Positions 41,652 to 50,456 of a DNA stretch of 64,000 nucleotides are shown piece by piece. The translations under genes were made by a program, and so were the position numbers. This DNA is from DATBLY01 sp963705545 (GTDB taxonomy: Bacteria > Actinomycetota > UBA4738 > HRBIN12), in the NCBI GenBank assembly GCA_963705545.1, contig CAVPJX010000002.1, positions 434,001-498,000 of the forward strand, in the 5' to 3' direction. The stretch's first letter is position 1, and each line of letters begins with the position of its first letter. A model generated the notes under the pieces. That model saw nothing but the letters and a program-made list of their open reading frames with translations, did not search any database and was not told where the DNA came from.

Positions 41652-41970
41652 GATCGTCCTCCCTCGTCCGCCCCGGTCGGGTGCGGGACGACCATGCTAT
41701 CGACTCGCCTCCCAGCCGCCGCCGTCCTCGCCGGTACGGCCGTGCGCTCATGAAGCGGATCCGATCGCTCGCCGTCATGGTCGGCGAGGCGACGCTCGTC
41801 GCGGTCGCGGTCGCGGGCGACCTGACCCCAACCGGATCCCACCCGACCCGATCCCACCCCTGATCCTGGACCCGTGGCCGCTCGGTCGATGACGACGTCG
41901 GGGCGCCGATGGCCCGGTTCGCCGTTGCCGGGGCCGACAGGGAGCGGCTGTTACAGTGCCGTGGCCGCGA
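41652..41970. other. 319-bp stretch before tRNA-Gln without a convincing gene
   Basis: An ATG at 41750 opens 37 codons (MKRIRSLAVMVGEATLVAVA...), weakly signal-peptide-like but with no ribosome-binding site. GGATCCCACCC-type repeats lie near 41830-41860. TACAGT near 41952 is a fair -10 box for the tRNA, 14 bases before its 5' end. Confidence 0.4.
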
Positions 41971-42041
41971 TGGGGCGTGGTGTAATGGCAGCACGACAGG
42001 TTCTGGCCCTGTTAGTCGAGGTTCGAATCCTTGCGCCCCAG
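41971..42041 (+). tRNA. tRNA-Gln(CTG)
   Basis: Acceptor TGGGGCG/CGCCCCA with the U1-A72 pair usual for bacterial tRNA-Gln, anticodon stem-loop ACAGG-TTCTGGC-CCTGT with anticodon CTG, T arm GAGGTTCGAATCCTT and discriminator G. CCA is not encoded. Confidence 0.93.
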
Positions 42042-42073
42042 CTGGAACCGGCGTCAGCCCGGATCGGGGCCGA

Positions 42074-42973
42074 TCACGCGGCCGGGGCTGCGCCGAAGGC
42101 GTCGCCCCACATCCCGGCCAGGTCCGCCAGATCCGTCACCCGATCGGCCGGCGGAGGATCGATCTGGAACGATGCGCCCACGTCGGAGAGCGTGATCGTC
42201 GCCGCCATCGACATCGTCCCGTCCCCGCCCGGCGCACCCATCTCGAACGCATAGCTCATGCGCTTGAGGAGCCCGTTCGCGATCCAGACGTCCACCGGGA
42301 GCTCAGGGATGGCGCCGCCGGCCTGCTCGCGCAGCGACCGGATCGCCTTGCGAAGGGCCGCCCGCTGCGCGCTCGGAGCCTGATCCAGCGCCGCCTCGAG
42401 GTCGATCGTCGCGCGGTAGTGGGTGGCCGGATCGCCCTCGATCGTCTCCGCCCCGATCTCCTCGACATCGAACGCGCCGTAGAGGAAGCCGAAAGCCGAC
42501 GCCGGGTCGGTCTGGCCCCCGCCGAGGGAGCCCATGCCCGCCCAGTCATCGCCCATGGTCGACGGATCGAGCTTGATCCACGGCGTTTCCACGGGGAACA
42601 TCGCCGCGAACACGTCGGCGCTCAGGTAGATCACGGGCCCACCGTCGACGATCATCTCCATCTTCCCGCCGGGGATCCCCGAGCCCATCCCTGGATACTC
42701 GAACGACATGTGCGCCTCGAGCGATGCCGGGTCGCCGTCGCCGAACACGATCTCGGCCGAACCGTTCATCGACTGCGTCTGCCCGGCGGCCGAAACGTCG
42801 AAGTCGAACGTCATCCGGGCCGATCCCGCCTCGAAGGTGCGCTCGGAAGCGTCGCGCAGGACGGCGACGAGATCCGCGTCCTCGCCCGTCGCTCCGGAGC
42901 CCGTGGAGGGAGCATCCGCGCACGCCGTGAACGCCAGGCCCAGGCACGCGACGACTACCAGCGCTCTCCTCAT
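42074..42973 (-). CDS. Lipoprotein, LppX/LprG-like or LolA-like fold
   Basis: 299 residues. The N-terminus MRRALVVVACLGLAFTACAD has a lipobox-like FTAC at Cys18. The body (ARMTFDFDVSAAGQTQSMNGSAEIVFG...MEMIVDGGPVIYLS...PWIKLDPSTM) matches the concave beta-sheet lipid-binding lipoproteins (LppX/LprAFG or LolA-like). TACCCT six bases before the ATG marks a leaderless start. Likely handles lipids at the outer face of the membrane; partners unknown. Confidence 0.72.
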   Translation of the reverse strand: MRRALVVVACLGLAFTACADAPSTGSGATGEDADLVAVLRDASERTFEAGSARMTFDFDVSAAGQTQSMNGSAEIVFGDGDPASLEAHMSFEYPGMGSGIPGGKMEMIVDGGPVIYLSADVFAAMFPVETPWIKLDPSTMGDDWAGMGSLGGGQTDPASAFGFLYGAFDVEEIGAETIEGDPATHYRATIDLEAALDQAPSAQRAALRKAIRSLREQAGGAIPELPVDVWIANGLLKRMSYAFEMGAPGGDGTMSMAATITLSDVGASFQIDPPPADRVTDLADLAGMWGDAFGAAPAA

Positions 42974-43108
42974 ACCTTGAGGGTATCGGTCCCGCATGCG
43001 AACCGCTTGAACGAGCCGTTGGGTCGTGCGGCGCCGCAGGAGCTTCCGGTGGTTTGACCGGTACCGGGAGGTCCGGCTACGGTGGCGACGATCGCGGAGG
43101 TGACGCGT

Positions 43109-43411
43109 ATGAACAAGGGTGGGCTTGTCGCGGAGGTCGCGAAGCGGACGGGGCTCAGCAAGGCCGACGTCGGCCGCGTGGTTGACGCCTCGATCGACAC
43201 GATCCGGGACACGGTGGTTCGCGGCGATCGGGTCACGCTCGCGGACTTCGGGAGCTTCGAGCGGAAGCACCGCAACAAGCGGATCGCGCGGAACCCCCGC
43301 CGCCCGGACGTCCCCATCGTCGTGCCGCCGCGCGATCTTCCGTCCTTCACGCCGGGCAAGGAGTTCCGCGAGCAGGTCATCGCGCGGCCGGCTCGGCGGA
43401 GACGGTCCTAG
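43109..43411 (+). CDS. hup: HU family DNA-binding protein
   Basis: 100 residues: MNKGGLVAEVAKRTGLSKADVG, GDRVTLADFGSFERKHRNKRIARNPR and the DNA-intercalating arm with RNPRRPDVPIVVPPR. The C-terminal RPARRRRS tail is short, unlike the long Lys/Ala tail of mycobacterial HupB. The ATG follows GGAGGTGA. Binds and bends DNA as a dimer. Confidence 0.92.
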   Translation: MNKGGLVAEVAKRTGLSKADVGRVVDASIDTIRDTVVRGDRVTLADFGSFERKHRNKRIARNPRRPDVPIVVPPRDLPSFTPGKEFREQVIARPARRRRS

Positions 43412-43617
43412 TCGACCGTCACCAGTCGGAGGGTCCGGGCGACCTTCCGGCCACCATCGTCCGCCAGGTCGAACCGGACCCGCTGACCGATCCGGAGGGT
43501 CCGGATCCCCGCCCCCTCGAGCGATGTGGCGTCGATCCCCACCTCGGTCCGGTCCTCCATCAGCAGCGATCCGGCCCGCTCGGCGTCGTCGAACTCCTTG
43601 ATCGTTCCCTGCGCCAC
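43408..43617 (-). CDS. Cold-shock-like (OB-fold) small protein
   Basis: 69 residues: GTIKEFDDAERAGSLLMEDRTEVGIDATSLEGAGIRTLRIGQRVRFDL has the length and strand pattern of a cold-shock domain, but the RNP1 motif (KGFGFI) is degenerate (AERAGSLL). RNA/DNA binding is therefore uncertain. The GTG follows GGGGGAAG. Convergent 4-base overlap with the HU gene. Confidence 0.7.
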   Translation of the reverse strand: MAQGTIKEFDDAERAGSLLMEDRTEVGIDATSLEGAGIRTLRIGQRVRFDLADDGGRKVARTLRLVTVD

Positions 43618-43627
43618 GCTTCCCCCT

Positions 43628-44272
43628 TCACGTCCGGGCGGCGATCCGATCCCGCAGGTCGAGCTCGACGCAGACCTCGCGCGTGCGACCCCGACGTCTG
43701 GCATCGAGCACGGTGAGGATATCGCCGGGGAGGTCCAGGTCGAAGGCGAGCTCGGGCAGCTCGATCACCGCGCTCGGGATGTCGGCCGTCGCGGCCGCCT
43801 CGAGGTGCTTCCGATAGGAGTCGGCGCCGAACCGAGCCGCGATCACCGACGGCGGACGGCGGAGCAGCAGGTTCGTGCCCGCGCCGTCGTGCGACGGCGC
43901 CAGGACGACCGGCCCCAGGGTGTGCAGGGCCCGAGTGATGGCCTCAGGGGTGACGAACGGCGTGTCGGCCAGCAGGACGGCCAGCACCTCGACGTCGAGC
44001 GCGGTTGCCTCTTCCTCCACTTGACGGATCGCGTTGGCGAGGGGCGGTCGATCCTCCTCGATGCCACGGGCCCCGCGGCGGATCGCGATCTCGAGGACCG
44101 ACTCGTCCGGCGAGATCACCCAGGTCTCCCAGCCGGGGATCAGCATCGTGGCATCCAGCACGTCCTCGAGCATCGCGAGCGTCAGCGCCGCGCGCTCGAG
44201 CGGGGAGAGTACGGGTCCCAGGCGGGACTTGGATCCGTCGAGCGATTTGACGGGGAGGGCGATGGCGCGCAC
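43628..44272 (-). CDS. cofC: 2-phospho-L-lactate/phosphoenolpyruvate guanylyltransferase (F420 biosynthesis)
   Basis: 214 residues from the GTG at 44272. Nucleotide-transferase signature PVKSLDGSKSRLGPVLS, metal/GTP motif ADTPFVTPE, SHDGAGTNLLL and the end block FDLDLPGDILTVLDAR identify CofC/FbiD. It links GTP to 2-phospholactate or phosphoenolpyruvate to start the F420 side chain. An in-frame GTG at 44293 is an alternative start. The cold-shock-like gene follows 10 bases later. Confidence 0.88.
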   Translation of the reverse strand: MRAIALPVKSLDGSKSRLGPVLSPLERAALTLAMLEDVLDATMLIPGWETWVISPDESVLEIAIRRGARGIEEDRPPLANAIRQVEEEATALDVEVLAVLLADTPFVTPEAITRALHTLGPVVLAPSHDGAGTNLLLRRPPSVIAARFGADSYRKHLEAAATADIPSAVIELPELAFDLDLPGDILTVLDARRRGRTREVCVELDLRDRIAART

Positions 44273-44447
44273 GGGGGCCCCAGGGTAGCCCACGAGGTAC
44301 CCTCACGGCGCGCCGCGACCGGAGGGGGAGATCCCTGTCGAGCCTCGTCACGACCCTCGCACCGCCCTCGTCGCGCGGGGCCGCCCGCGCGACCCACGCG
44401 TTCGATCCACGCGCTCGGCCGGCGCCGAGCGCGGACCGATCCGGACG

Positions 44448-45179
44448 ATGTCTCCCCGCGACGACCGCGCGATGACCTCCGACGCCCTTCCCAGATCGAG
44501 ACCGGAACCCTGGTTCCACGTCGCGCGGCTCGTCTGCCTGCCGCCGATCAAGCTGTGGTTCACATGGCGGTTCGAAGGGCTCGAGCACGTCCCGCCGACC
44601 GGGCCTGCGATCTTGGCCTGCAACCACATCTCGTACCTCGACCCGCTCGGGAATGCCTACGCCGCCTTGAAGGCCGGCCGACGCCCGCGCTTCCTCGCGA
44701 AGGACGACCTGTTCAGGATCCCCCTGGTCGGGACCGTGCTCAGGGGTTCCCACCAGATCCCCGTGAACCGGCGGAGCGGTCAGCGGGCGTCGCTCACGGA
44801 CGGCGTGGACGCGCTTCGCCAGGGCGAGTTGCTCGTGATCTACCCGGAGGGGACCGTCACCACCCACGACGACTGGATGCCGATGGAGGCGAGGACCGGC
44901 GTGGTCCGCCTGGCGCTCGACTCGGGGGCGCCGATCGTGCCGATGGCGAGCTGGGGGAGTCAGGATGTCTGGCAGAAGGCCGGCCGCGGGAGCCTCAAGT
45001 TCGGTCGCCCCGTCTGGGTCAAGGCCGGGCCGCCGATCGACCTTCGCGGCCGCGAGGACGCCCGGGAGGACCGAGAGGTCTTGCGCGCCCTGACCGACGA
45101 GCTGATGGACGCGGTCGGCGACCTCGTGCGGGACCTCCGGGATCGGTATCCGACACGGTGGGCACCGGAGCCACGGTAG
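44448..45179 (+). CDS. 1-acylglycerol-3-phosphate acyltransferase family protein
   Basis: 243 residues. Acyltransferase motifs NHISYLDP (H-x4-D) and YPEGTVT, with GPAILACNH and the mid-block PVNRRSG. Compared with the paralogue at 8032 it has a longer N-terminus; an ATG at 44472 is an alternative start. The neighbouring -10 box of the next gene lies across its stop codon. Confidence 0.86.
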   Translation: MSPRDDRAMTSDALPRSRPEPWFHVARLVCLPPIKLWFTWRFEGLEHVPPTGPAILACNHISYLDPLGNAYAALKAGRRPRFLAKDDLFRIPLVGTVLRGSHQIPVNRRSGQRASLTDGVDALRQGELLVIYPEGTVTTHDDWMPMEARTGVVRLALDSGAPIVPMASWGSQDVWQKAGRGSLKFGRPVWVKAGPPIDLRGREDAREDREVLRALTDELMDAVGDLVRDLRDRYPTRWAPEPR

Positions 45180-45182
45180 GCT
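45177..45182 (+). promoter_or_regulatory. -10 box TAGGCT of a leaderless promoter
   Basis: TAGGCT begins with the stop codon of the upstream acyltransferase gene (45177-45179) and is followed by 6 bases and the ATG at 45189. Confidence 0.6.
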
Positions 45183-45188
45183 GGGTCG

Positions 45189-46376
45189 ATGGACCAGGAC
45201 CGCCGTCTCGGGTTCGCCACGCGGGCGGTCCACGGCGGAAGGCTCCCGCGGGTCGAGCAGGAGACGCCGAGCGTCCCGATCTACCAAACGTCCACCTATC
45301 GATTCGTCGACTCGGACGACTACGCCGACACGATCAGCTTCCGCAAGCCCGGGTACACGTACTCGCGGGGGTACGGCAACCCCACGCTGGACGCCTTCGA
45401 AGGGCAGCTCGCGGACCTCGAGGGCACGGAGGCGGCGTTCTCGTTCGCGTCCGGCATGGCGGCGATGCATGCGGTCTTCACCTCGCTCGCCGGCAAGGGC
45501 GATCGGGTCGTCACCAGCAACGAGCTGTACGGAGGCGCGTTCTCGCTGTTCACGAAGGTCCTGCCGCGTTACGGCGTCGAGGTCACCTTCGTCGACCCGC
45601 ACGACCCGAGCGCCGTGGGCTCCGCGCTCCCCGGCGCCGCGTTCTTCTACGTCGAGACGATCGCGAACCCCAACGTGACGGTGGCCGATCTGGAAGCGCT
45701 CGGCGCCCTCGCGCGCGAGGCCGGGGTCCCCTCGGTCGTCGACAACACGTTCGCGTCGCCGTACCTCTGCCGTCCGGCGGGGTACGGGTTCTCCTACGTC
45801 GTGCACTCGGCCACGAAGTACATCGGCGGACACAACGACCTCATCGGCGGCGTGGTCGCGTGCAGCTCCGAGGAGCGTGACCGGCTCCGCGACACCGCGA
45901 TCGACACGGGCGGGACGATGGCGCCGTTCGAGGCGTGGTTGTCGATGCGCGGGCTCGTCACCCTGCCCGTGCGGATGGAGCGGCACTGCGCCAACGCGCT
46001 GGCGCTGGCGAGGTTCCTGGAGGGTCACGACAAGGTCGACCGGGTCCACTACCCCGGCCTCGGATCACACCCGCAGCACGACGTGGCCACGCGCCAACTC
46101 GGACCGGGCGCCGGGGGGATGCTGGCGGTCGAGATCGCGGGCGGGGTGGATGCGGGCAAGCGGTTCTGCGATTCGCTGCGTCTGGCCTGGGTGGCGACGA
46201 GCCTCGGCGGCCCGCAGACCCTCGTCGGCCACGCCGCGTCGACCACGCATCGCCAGCTCGATCCGGCGGCGCGCCGGCGAGCGGGGATCGCGGACGGGCT
46301 GGTCCGGGTGAGCGTCGGCCTCGAAGACGGGGCCGACCTCGTGGATGACTTCGCACGAGCGCTGGAGAAGGTGTGA
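45189..46376 (+). CDS. Cys/Met metabolism PLP enzyme (cystathionine gamma-synthase/lyase or sulfhydrylase)
   Basis: 395 residues. The PLP lysine is in YVVHSATKYIGGHNDLIGG. Other marks: YSRGYGNPT, FASGMAAM, VVDNTFASPYLCRP, and SLGGPQTLVGHAASTTH near the C-terminus. It belongs to the gamma-family that makes or splits cystathionine, or sulfhydrylates acylhomoserine; sequence alone does not decide. Its stop overlaps the ddl start by GTGA. Confidence 0.9.
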   Translation: MDQDRRLGFATRAVHGGRLPRVEQETPSVPIYQTSTYRFVDSDDYADTISFRKPGYTYSRGYGNPTLDAFEGQLADLEGTEAAFSFASGMAAMHAVFTSLAGKGDRVVTSNELYGGAFSLFTKVLPRYGVEVTFVDPHDPSAVGSALPGAAFFYVETIANPNVTVADLEALGALAREAGVPSVVDNTFASPYLCRPAGYGFSYVVHSATKYIGGHNDLIGGVVACSSEERDRLRDTAIDTGGTMAPFEAWLSMRGLVTLPVRMERHCANALALARFLEGHDKVDRVHYPGLGSHPQHDVATRQLGPGAGGMLAVEIAGGVDAGKRFCDSLRLAWVATSLGGPQTLVGHAASTTHRQLDPAARRRAGIADGLVRVSVGLEDGADLVDDFARALEKV

Positions 46377-47488
46377 CCCGACGCCGCGTCGCGGTCCTGT
46401 TCGGCGGCCGCTCGGCGGAGCACGAGGTCTCGTGCCTCTCGGCCCGTTCCGTGATCGACGCCCTCGATCCCGAGCGTGACGAGGTCCTCCCGATCGGGAT
46501 CACGCGCGACGGGACCTGGCACCTGATGGCCGGACCGCCCGCCCTGCCGGCCGAGACGGGTCGCATGCCGGAGGTCACCGCCGGCGCGGGTGACGCGGTG
46601 GAGCTCGCCGGCGAGGGGGCGTCGCGCGCGCTGGTGGCCGGCGACGGCTCACGGCACCCGATCGACGTCGCCTTCCCCGTCCTGCACGGACCGTTCGGGG
46701 AAGACGGCTCGATCCAGGGCCTGCTGGAGCTCGCCGACGTCCCCTACGTGGGGGCCGGCGTCCTCGGATCCGCGATCGGGATGGACAAGGCCGTCCAGAA
46801 GCGACTGCTCCGCGAGGCCGGCGTGCCGGTGGTCGCGTTCGAGGAGGTGCGCGAGCCCGATTGGCGAGAGGACCCCGAGGGGGTGTCGGCGCGCGCGCAG
46901 GACCTCGGATACCCGCTGTTCTCCAAGCCGGCCACGTTGGGGTCGTCGGTCGGCGTGCGGCGCATCCACGGGTCCGGCGAGCTGGCGGAGGGCCTCCAGG
47001 AGGCGTTCCACTACGGTCGGAAGGCGGTCCTCGAGGCGGCGGTCGTGGGGGCCCGCGAGATCGAGGTGGCCGTGCTGGGCAACGACGACCCTGTGGCGTC
47101 GGTGCCCGGCGAGATCGTGCCCGAGGGGCACGTGTTCTACGACTACGACGCCAAGTACCTCGACGAGCACGGTGCGACCCTGATCGTGCCTGCGGACCTG
47201 AAGCCCGACGTGGTGGACGAGATCCAGCGGCTCGCGATCACCGTCTTCCGGGTGACCGAATGCGCCGGGATGGGGCGGGTGGACTTCTTCGTGCTGGACG
47301 ACGAACGCCCGATCGTGAACGAGATCAACACGATCCCCGGCTTCACGTCGATCTCGATGTACCCGAAGCTCTGGGAGGCTTCCGGACTCGCCTATCCGGA
47401 CCTCGTCTCGCGACTGCTCGAGCTGGCGATCGAGCGACACGAGGCCGAGGCGCGGAGCACGGGCGTGCCGGAGTTGGGTGGAGCCTAG
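46373..47488 (+). CDS. ddl: D-alanine--D-alanine ligase
   Basis: 371 residues, ATP-grasp enzyme of peptidoglycan synthesis. VLFGGRSAEHEVSCLSA at the start, PYVGAGVLGSAIGMDK, KPATLGSSVGVRR, and the metal-binding end EINTIPGFTSISMYPKLWEASG are all present. GTG start overlapping the PLP-enzyme stop, an unusual partner for ddl. Confidence 0.95.
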   Translation: MTRRRVAVLFGGRSAEHEVSCLSARSVIDALDPERDEVLPIGITRDGTWHLMAGPPALPAETGRMPEVTAGAGDAVELAGEGASRALVAGDGSRHPIDVAFPVLHGPFGEDGSIQGLLELADVPYVGAGVLGSAIGMDKAVQKRLLREAGVPVVAFEEVREPDWREDPEGVSARAQDLGYPLFSKPATLGSSVGVRRIHGSGELAEGLQEAFHYGRKAVLEAAVVGAREIEVAVLGNDDPVASVPGEIVPEGHVFYDYDAKYLDEHGATLIVPADLKPDVVDEIQRLAITVFRVTECAGMGRVDFFVLDDERPIVNEINTIPGFTSISMYPKLWEASGLAYPDLVSRLLELAIERHEAEARSTGVPELGGA

Positions 47489-47510
47489 GCGATAGGCGGG
47501 CGTCGACCCT

Positions 47511-47744
47511 CTACAGGTGCACGACGGGACAGGTCAGGGTCCGCGTGATCCCCTCGACCGACTGGATGCGGGCGACCACGAGCTTGCCCAGCTCGTCGAC
47601 GGTCTTGGCCTCGGCGCGGACGATGACGTCGTACGGCCCCGTCACGTCCTCCGCTTCGGCGACGCCGCCGATCTCACGCACCTCCTGGGCGACCGCCGCC
47701 GCCTTGCCCACTTCGGTCTGGATCAGGATGTACGCGTTGACCAC
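47511..47744 (-). CDS. Stand-alone Lrp/AsnC ligand-binding (RAM) domain protein
   Basis: 77 residues from the GTG at 47744, chosen because GGAGG lies 6 bases before it. VNAYILIQTEVGKAAAVAQEV...DVTGPYDVIVRAEAKTVDELGKLVV is the complete RAM domain; there is no DNA-binding domain. Such proteins form rings and bind amino acids. A longer, two-domain relative is at 56742. Confidence 0.88.
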   Translation of the reverse strand: MVNAYILIQTEVGKAAAVAQEVREIGGVAEAEDVTGPYDVIVRAEAKTVDELGKLVVARIQSVEGITRTLTCPVVHL

Positions 47745-47848
47745 GGGAACCTCCATGCCTCGGATCGGGGGGCCATGCTAAGCCCCGGTGCGGAGGCCGC
47801 GCAACGCGGGGGCCGTGCGAGACCCAGCGACCCTGCCATCATCGAGCG

Positions 47849-48478
47849 GTGTTCGCCGATCGTGTCGACGCCGGGCGCCAGCTGGGAGCGGCGCTCCGTG
47901 ATCGGGTCGCGCCGCCGGCCTGGGTGCTGGGCCTCGCACGCGGTGGCGTGGTGGTCGCGGCCGGCGTGGCGGAGGCGATCGGCGCCCCGCTCGACGTCGT
48001 GATCCCTCGCAAGCTTGGGGCGCCTCGCAACCAGGAGCTCGCGATCGGCGCGATCGCGCCCGGCGTCCGGGTGATCGACGACGCGATGATCCGGCGGCTC
48101 CGCGTCGCACCCGACTACCTCGACGCGGCGATCGCGCGGGCCGAGGTCGAGATCGCCCGACGGTCGCGCGCGTACCGTGGCGACCGACCCCCGCCGAAGC
48201 TCACGGACGCCACCGCGGTCGTGGTGGACGACGGCGTCGCCACGGGCGCCACGGCGATCGCGGCGCTGCGCTGGGCGAGGGGCCAGCATCCGACGCGCGT
48301 CGTGTTCGCGGCACCGGTGGGCCCCGCGGACACGGTCCGGCGGTTGGCTCGCGAGTGCGACGAGGTCGTCGTGTTGCTCGCCCCGGTCTCGTTCACGGCG
48401 GTGGGGACCTGGTACCGACGGTTCGATCAGGTCGGCGACGACGAGGTCGAGGCGATCCTCGCGGAGCACGTCGCGTGA
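47849..48478 (+). CDS. Phosphoribosyltransferase family protein
   Basis: 209 residues. PRPP loop VVVDDGVATGATA and an N-terminal part GLARGGVVVAAGVAEAIGAPLDVVIPRKLGAP typical of stand-alone actinobacterial PRTase-like proteins of unknown substrate. CATCAT six bases before the GTG is a possible -10 box. Its stop overlaps the next start by GTGA. Confidence 0.88.
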   Translation: MFADRVDAGRQLGAALRDRVAPPAWVLGLARGGVVVAAGVAEAIGAPLDVVIPRKLGAPRNQELAIGAIAPGVRVIDDAMIRRLRVAPDYLDAAIARAEVEIARRSRAYRGDRPPPKLTDATAVVVDDGVATGATAIAALRWARGQHPTRVVFAAPVGPADTVRRLARECDEVVVLLAPVSFTAVGTWYRRFDQVGDDEVEAILAEHVA

Positions 48479-48792
48479 AGGTCGTCGAGGCGATCCTCGC
48501 GGCGGTCTTCTTCCTCCTCGGGATCCGATCGCTCGTGCACTGGCTCCGCCGCCCGTTCGACAGCACCGATGTCCGCGATCACGTCCTGTTCGCGCTGTTC
48601 GTCACCGGACGCGCGGGGCTCTGGTTCGCGCTCTCGGGCGTGTTCTCGCTCTACGCCATCACCTCGACGGAGGGACGGGCCTTCATCGACGACGTCCGCG
48701 CGTACGACTGGCTCCTGACCGTGTTCCTGCTGCTCGCCGCGATGCAGCTGCTGGCCGGGTTCTTCCTGGGTCGGCGCTCGGCGGACGGATGA
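48475..48792 (+). CDS. Small three-TM membrane protein
   Basis: 105 residues: helices at 3-20 (VEAILAAVFFLLGIRSLV), 37-60 (HVLFALFVTGRAGLWFALSGVFSL) and 80-98 (LLTVFLLLAAMQLLAGFFL). No family recognised. Translationally coupled to the phosphoribosyltransferase gene, so it may be its membrane partner. Confidence 0.65.
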   Translation: MKVVEAILAAVFFLLGIRSLVHWLRRPFDSTDVRDHVLFALFVTGRAGLWFALSGVFSLYAITSTEGRAFIDDVRAYDWLLTVFLLLAAMQLLAGFFLGRRSADG

Positions 48793-48811
48793 ATCCCGGC
48801 CGGCGCTCGGA

Positions 48812-50320
48812 TCACCCCACGGCCTTGACGATGTCCTCCGAGAGCTCGGGGAACTCCTGCAGGCGTGCGACCCGCTCGGACTTCAGCCGGTCGACGAGCT
48901 CGATGTACTCGGCGGCGCGACCCTGGCGCTCGTAGAGGCGCCTCGGCTGCAGCAGCTCGACGTCGTCGATCCCGGGCACCGTTTCCGCCACCTGGTAGCC
49001 GAAGTCGTCGTCGTCGGTCCAAGAGATCGTGCCCTCGGCGATGCCCTTCACGGCCGCGGAGGTGTGCGGGATCTTGAGCTTCTTCGAGCGGTCGTCGTCG
49101 TCCTTGCCCCCCACGCGCCCGGTGTTCAGCAGGTACGTCTCGATCGGGTGCGAGGCGAGGAGCTCGAGGATCCGGTTGCCCTGCAATCCGTGCGGGAGGG
49201 GGAAGAACGGGTTCGTGCCGGGCACGCGAAGGAACTTCCCCGCCTCGGCCGCGCCTCCGGCGCTGGTGCCGGTCGTCTCACCGAGCATGAAGAACGCCGC
49301 GGCCCGCTCCTGGTCCAGCCTCGCCACCGCCGGGATGATGTTCTCGTTCCGGTTCAGGATCAGCAGGTAGTCGACGAGGCCGACGTTGCGCGCGTCCTCG
49401 TGCCTGTGGAGATCGCTCATCTCGAAGACGGCCCGTCCGTTCTGCGTGTAGTGCTCGTTGAAGAAGTCCAACCTGCCGGCGCCGTCCTGGAACACGTTCT
49501 CGAGGAAGGCGGTCGGCTTGGTCACGGCGCCGTAGATCGACGGCTCGAAGTCGGGATCGAGCGAGAACGTCTTCGCGAAGCAGCCGTTCTCGGTGCCGTA
49601 CGCATGCCCGCCGGGCATCAGGCCCACGAAGTCGTCCTGGACCGGCCGCGAGCCGTTCTGCGTCGTGAACGTCGTCGTCGTCTTCCCCGTCCCGGAGAGT
49701 CCGATGATCATGAAGACCTTCTCGCCGGCGGGGGTGGGGATCACCTTCAGACCGGCGTGCAACGCGAGCCCGCCCCGGTCGTAGACCAGGCGGTTCCACA
49801 TCCGCAAGCCGCCCTTCTTCGACTCGCCGAAGTAGTCGGAGTTGAGGACGCGCGTCACCCCGTTCTCGAGGTCCACCGCGATCACCCGATCGTCCGGATA
49901 CCCGGGCGCAGACAGGTTCGGCGTGTAGATGACCTGGACGACCGGGTCGGCGCCGTCGGCCCGCTCGAAGTACAGCTTCTTCTGCATCCCCGCGATGTTG
50001 GCGTTGGCCTTCTCGATCGTGAGCCGGGCCGGCGTCATCAGGTCCGGATCGTTGCCGATGAAGCCGTCGATCACGATCGCGTCCCGGCCGGCCAGGTAGT
50101 CGTCCTGGAGCTTCGCGATCCGGTCGAACTCCTCGCGCTCCATCGCCTTGCCCGAGGTCGACGTGGGGTCCGAGGTGACGACGTAGGTGCTGCCGGCGCT
50201 GCGCGAGACGACCCGGGTCTGGACGTTGACGTTGTCGAACTCGGTGATCCGGGTCTGAGGCATCTGCTCCGTGAAGGCGCGGAGCTCGTCCTCCGTCGGG
50301 TTGTGGTGGATCTCCGGCAT
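48812..50320 (-). CDS. pckA: Phosphoenolpyruvate carboxykinase (ATP)
   Basis: 502 residues. P-loop GLSGTGKTTTTF, oxaloacetate/metal residues in QDDFVGL, NGCFAKTF, and NRNENIIPAVARL are present. It interconverts oxaloacetate + ATP with PEP + CO2 + ADP. The family is less common in Actinobacteria, which mostly carry the GTP enzyme. AAGGAG precedes the ATG. Confidence 0.92.
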   Translation of the reverse strand: MPEIHHNPTEDELRAFTEQMPQTRITEFDNVNVQTRVVSRSAGSTYVVTSDPTSTSGKAMEREEFDRIAKLQDDYLAGRDAIVIDGFIGNDPDLMTPARLTIEKANANIAGMQKKLYFERADGADPVVQVIYTPNLSAPGYPDDRVIAVDLENGVTRVLNSDYFGESKKGGLRMWNRLVYDRGGLALHAGLKVIPTPAGEKVFMIIGLSGTGKTTTTFTTQNGSRPVQDDFVGLMPGGHAYGTENGCFAKTFSLDPDFEPSIYGAVTKPTAFLENVFQDGAGRLDFFNEHYTQNGRAVFEMSDLHRHEDARNVGLVDYLLILNRNENIIPAVARLDQERAAAFFMLGETTGTSAGGAAEAGKFLRVPGTNPFFPLPHGLQGNRILELLASHPIETYLLNTGRVGGKDDDDRSKKLKIPHTSAAVKGIAEGTISWTDDDDFGYQVAETVPGIDDVELLQPRRLYERQGRAAEYIELVDRLKSERVARLQEFPELSEDIVKAVG

Positions 50321-50456
50321 CCCTCAGGCTCCTTACGTGATCAGCGGGTCGGTCGGCGCGGGGGCACCGGGTGCCTAGAGTCTATCGGAGGCGTCGGGGC
50401 CGCCGAGGTCGGACGGACCCCCGTGCGGGTGTCGAGGTCCCGAGGAGGCTCTGACG

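Noticed and set aside
41750..41863. Possible 37-codon secreted peptide before tRNA-Gln
   Set aside because: No ribosome-binding site, repetitive Pro/Ser/His tail and no recognisable signal-peptide cleavage site.
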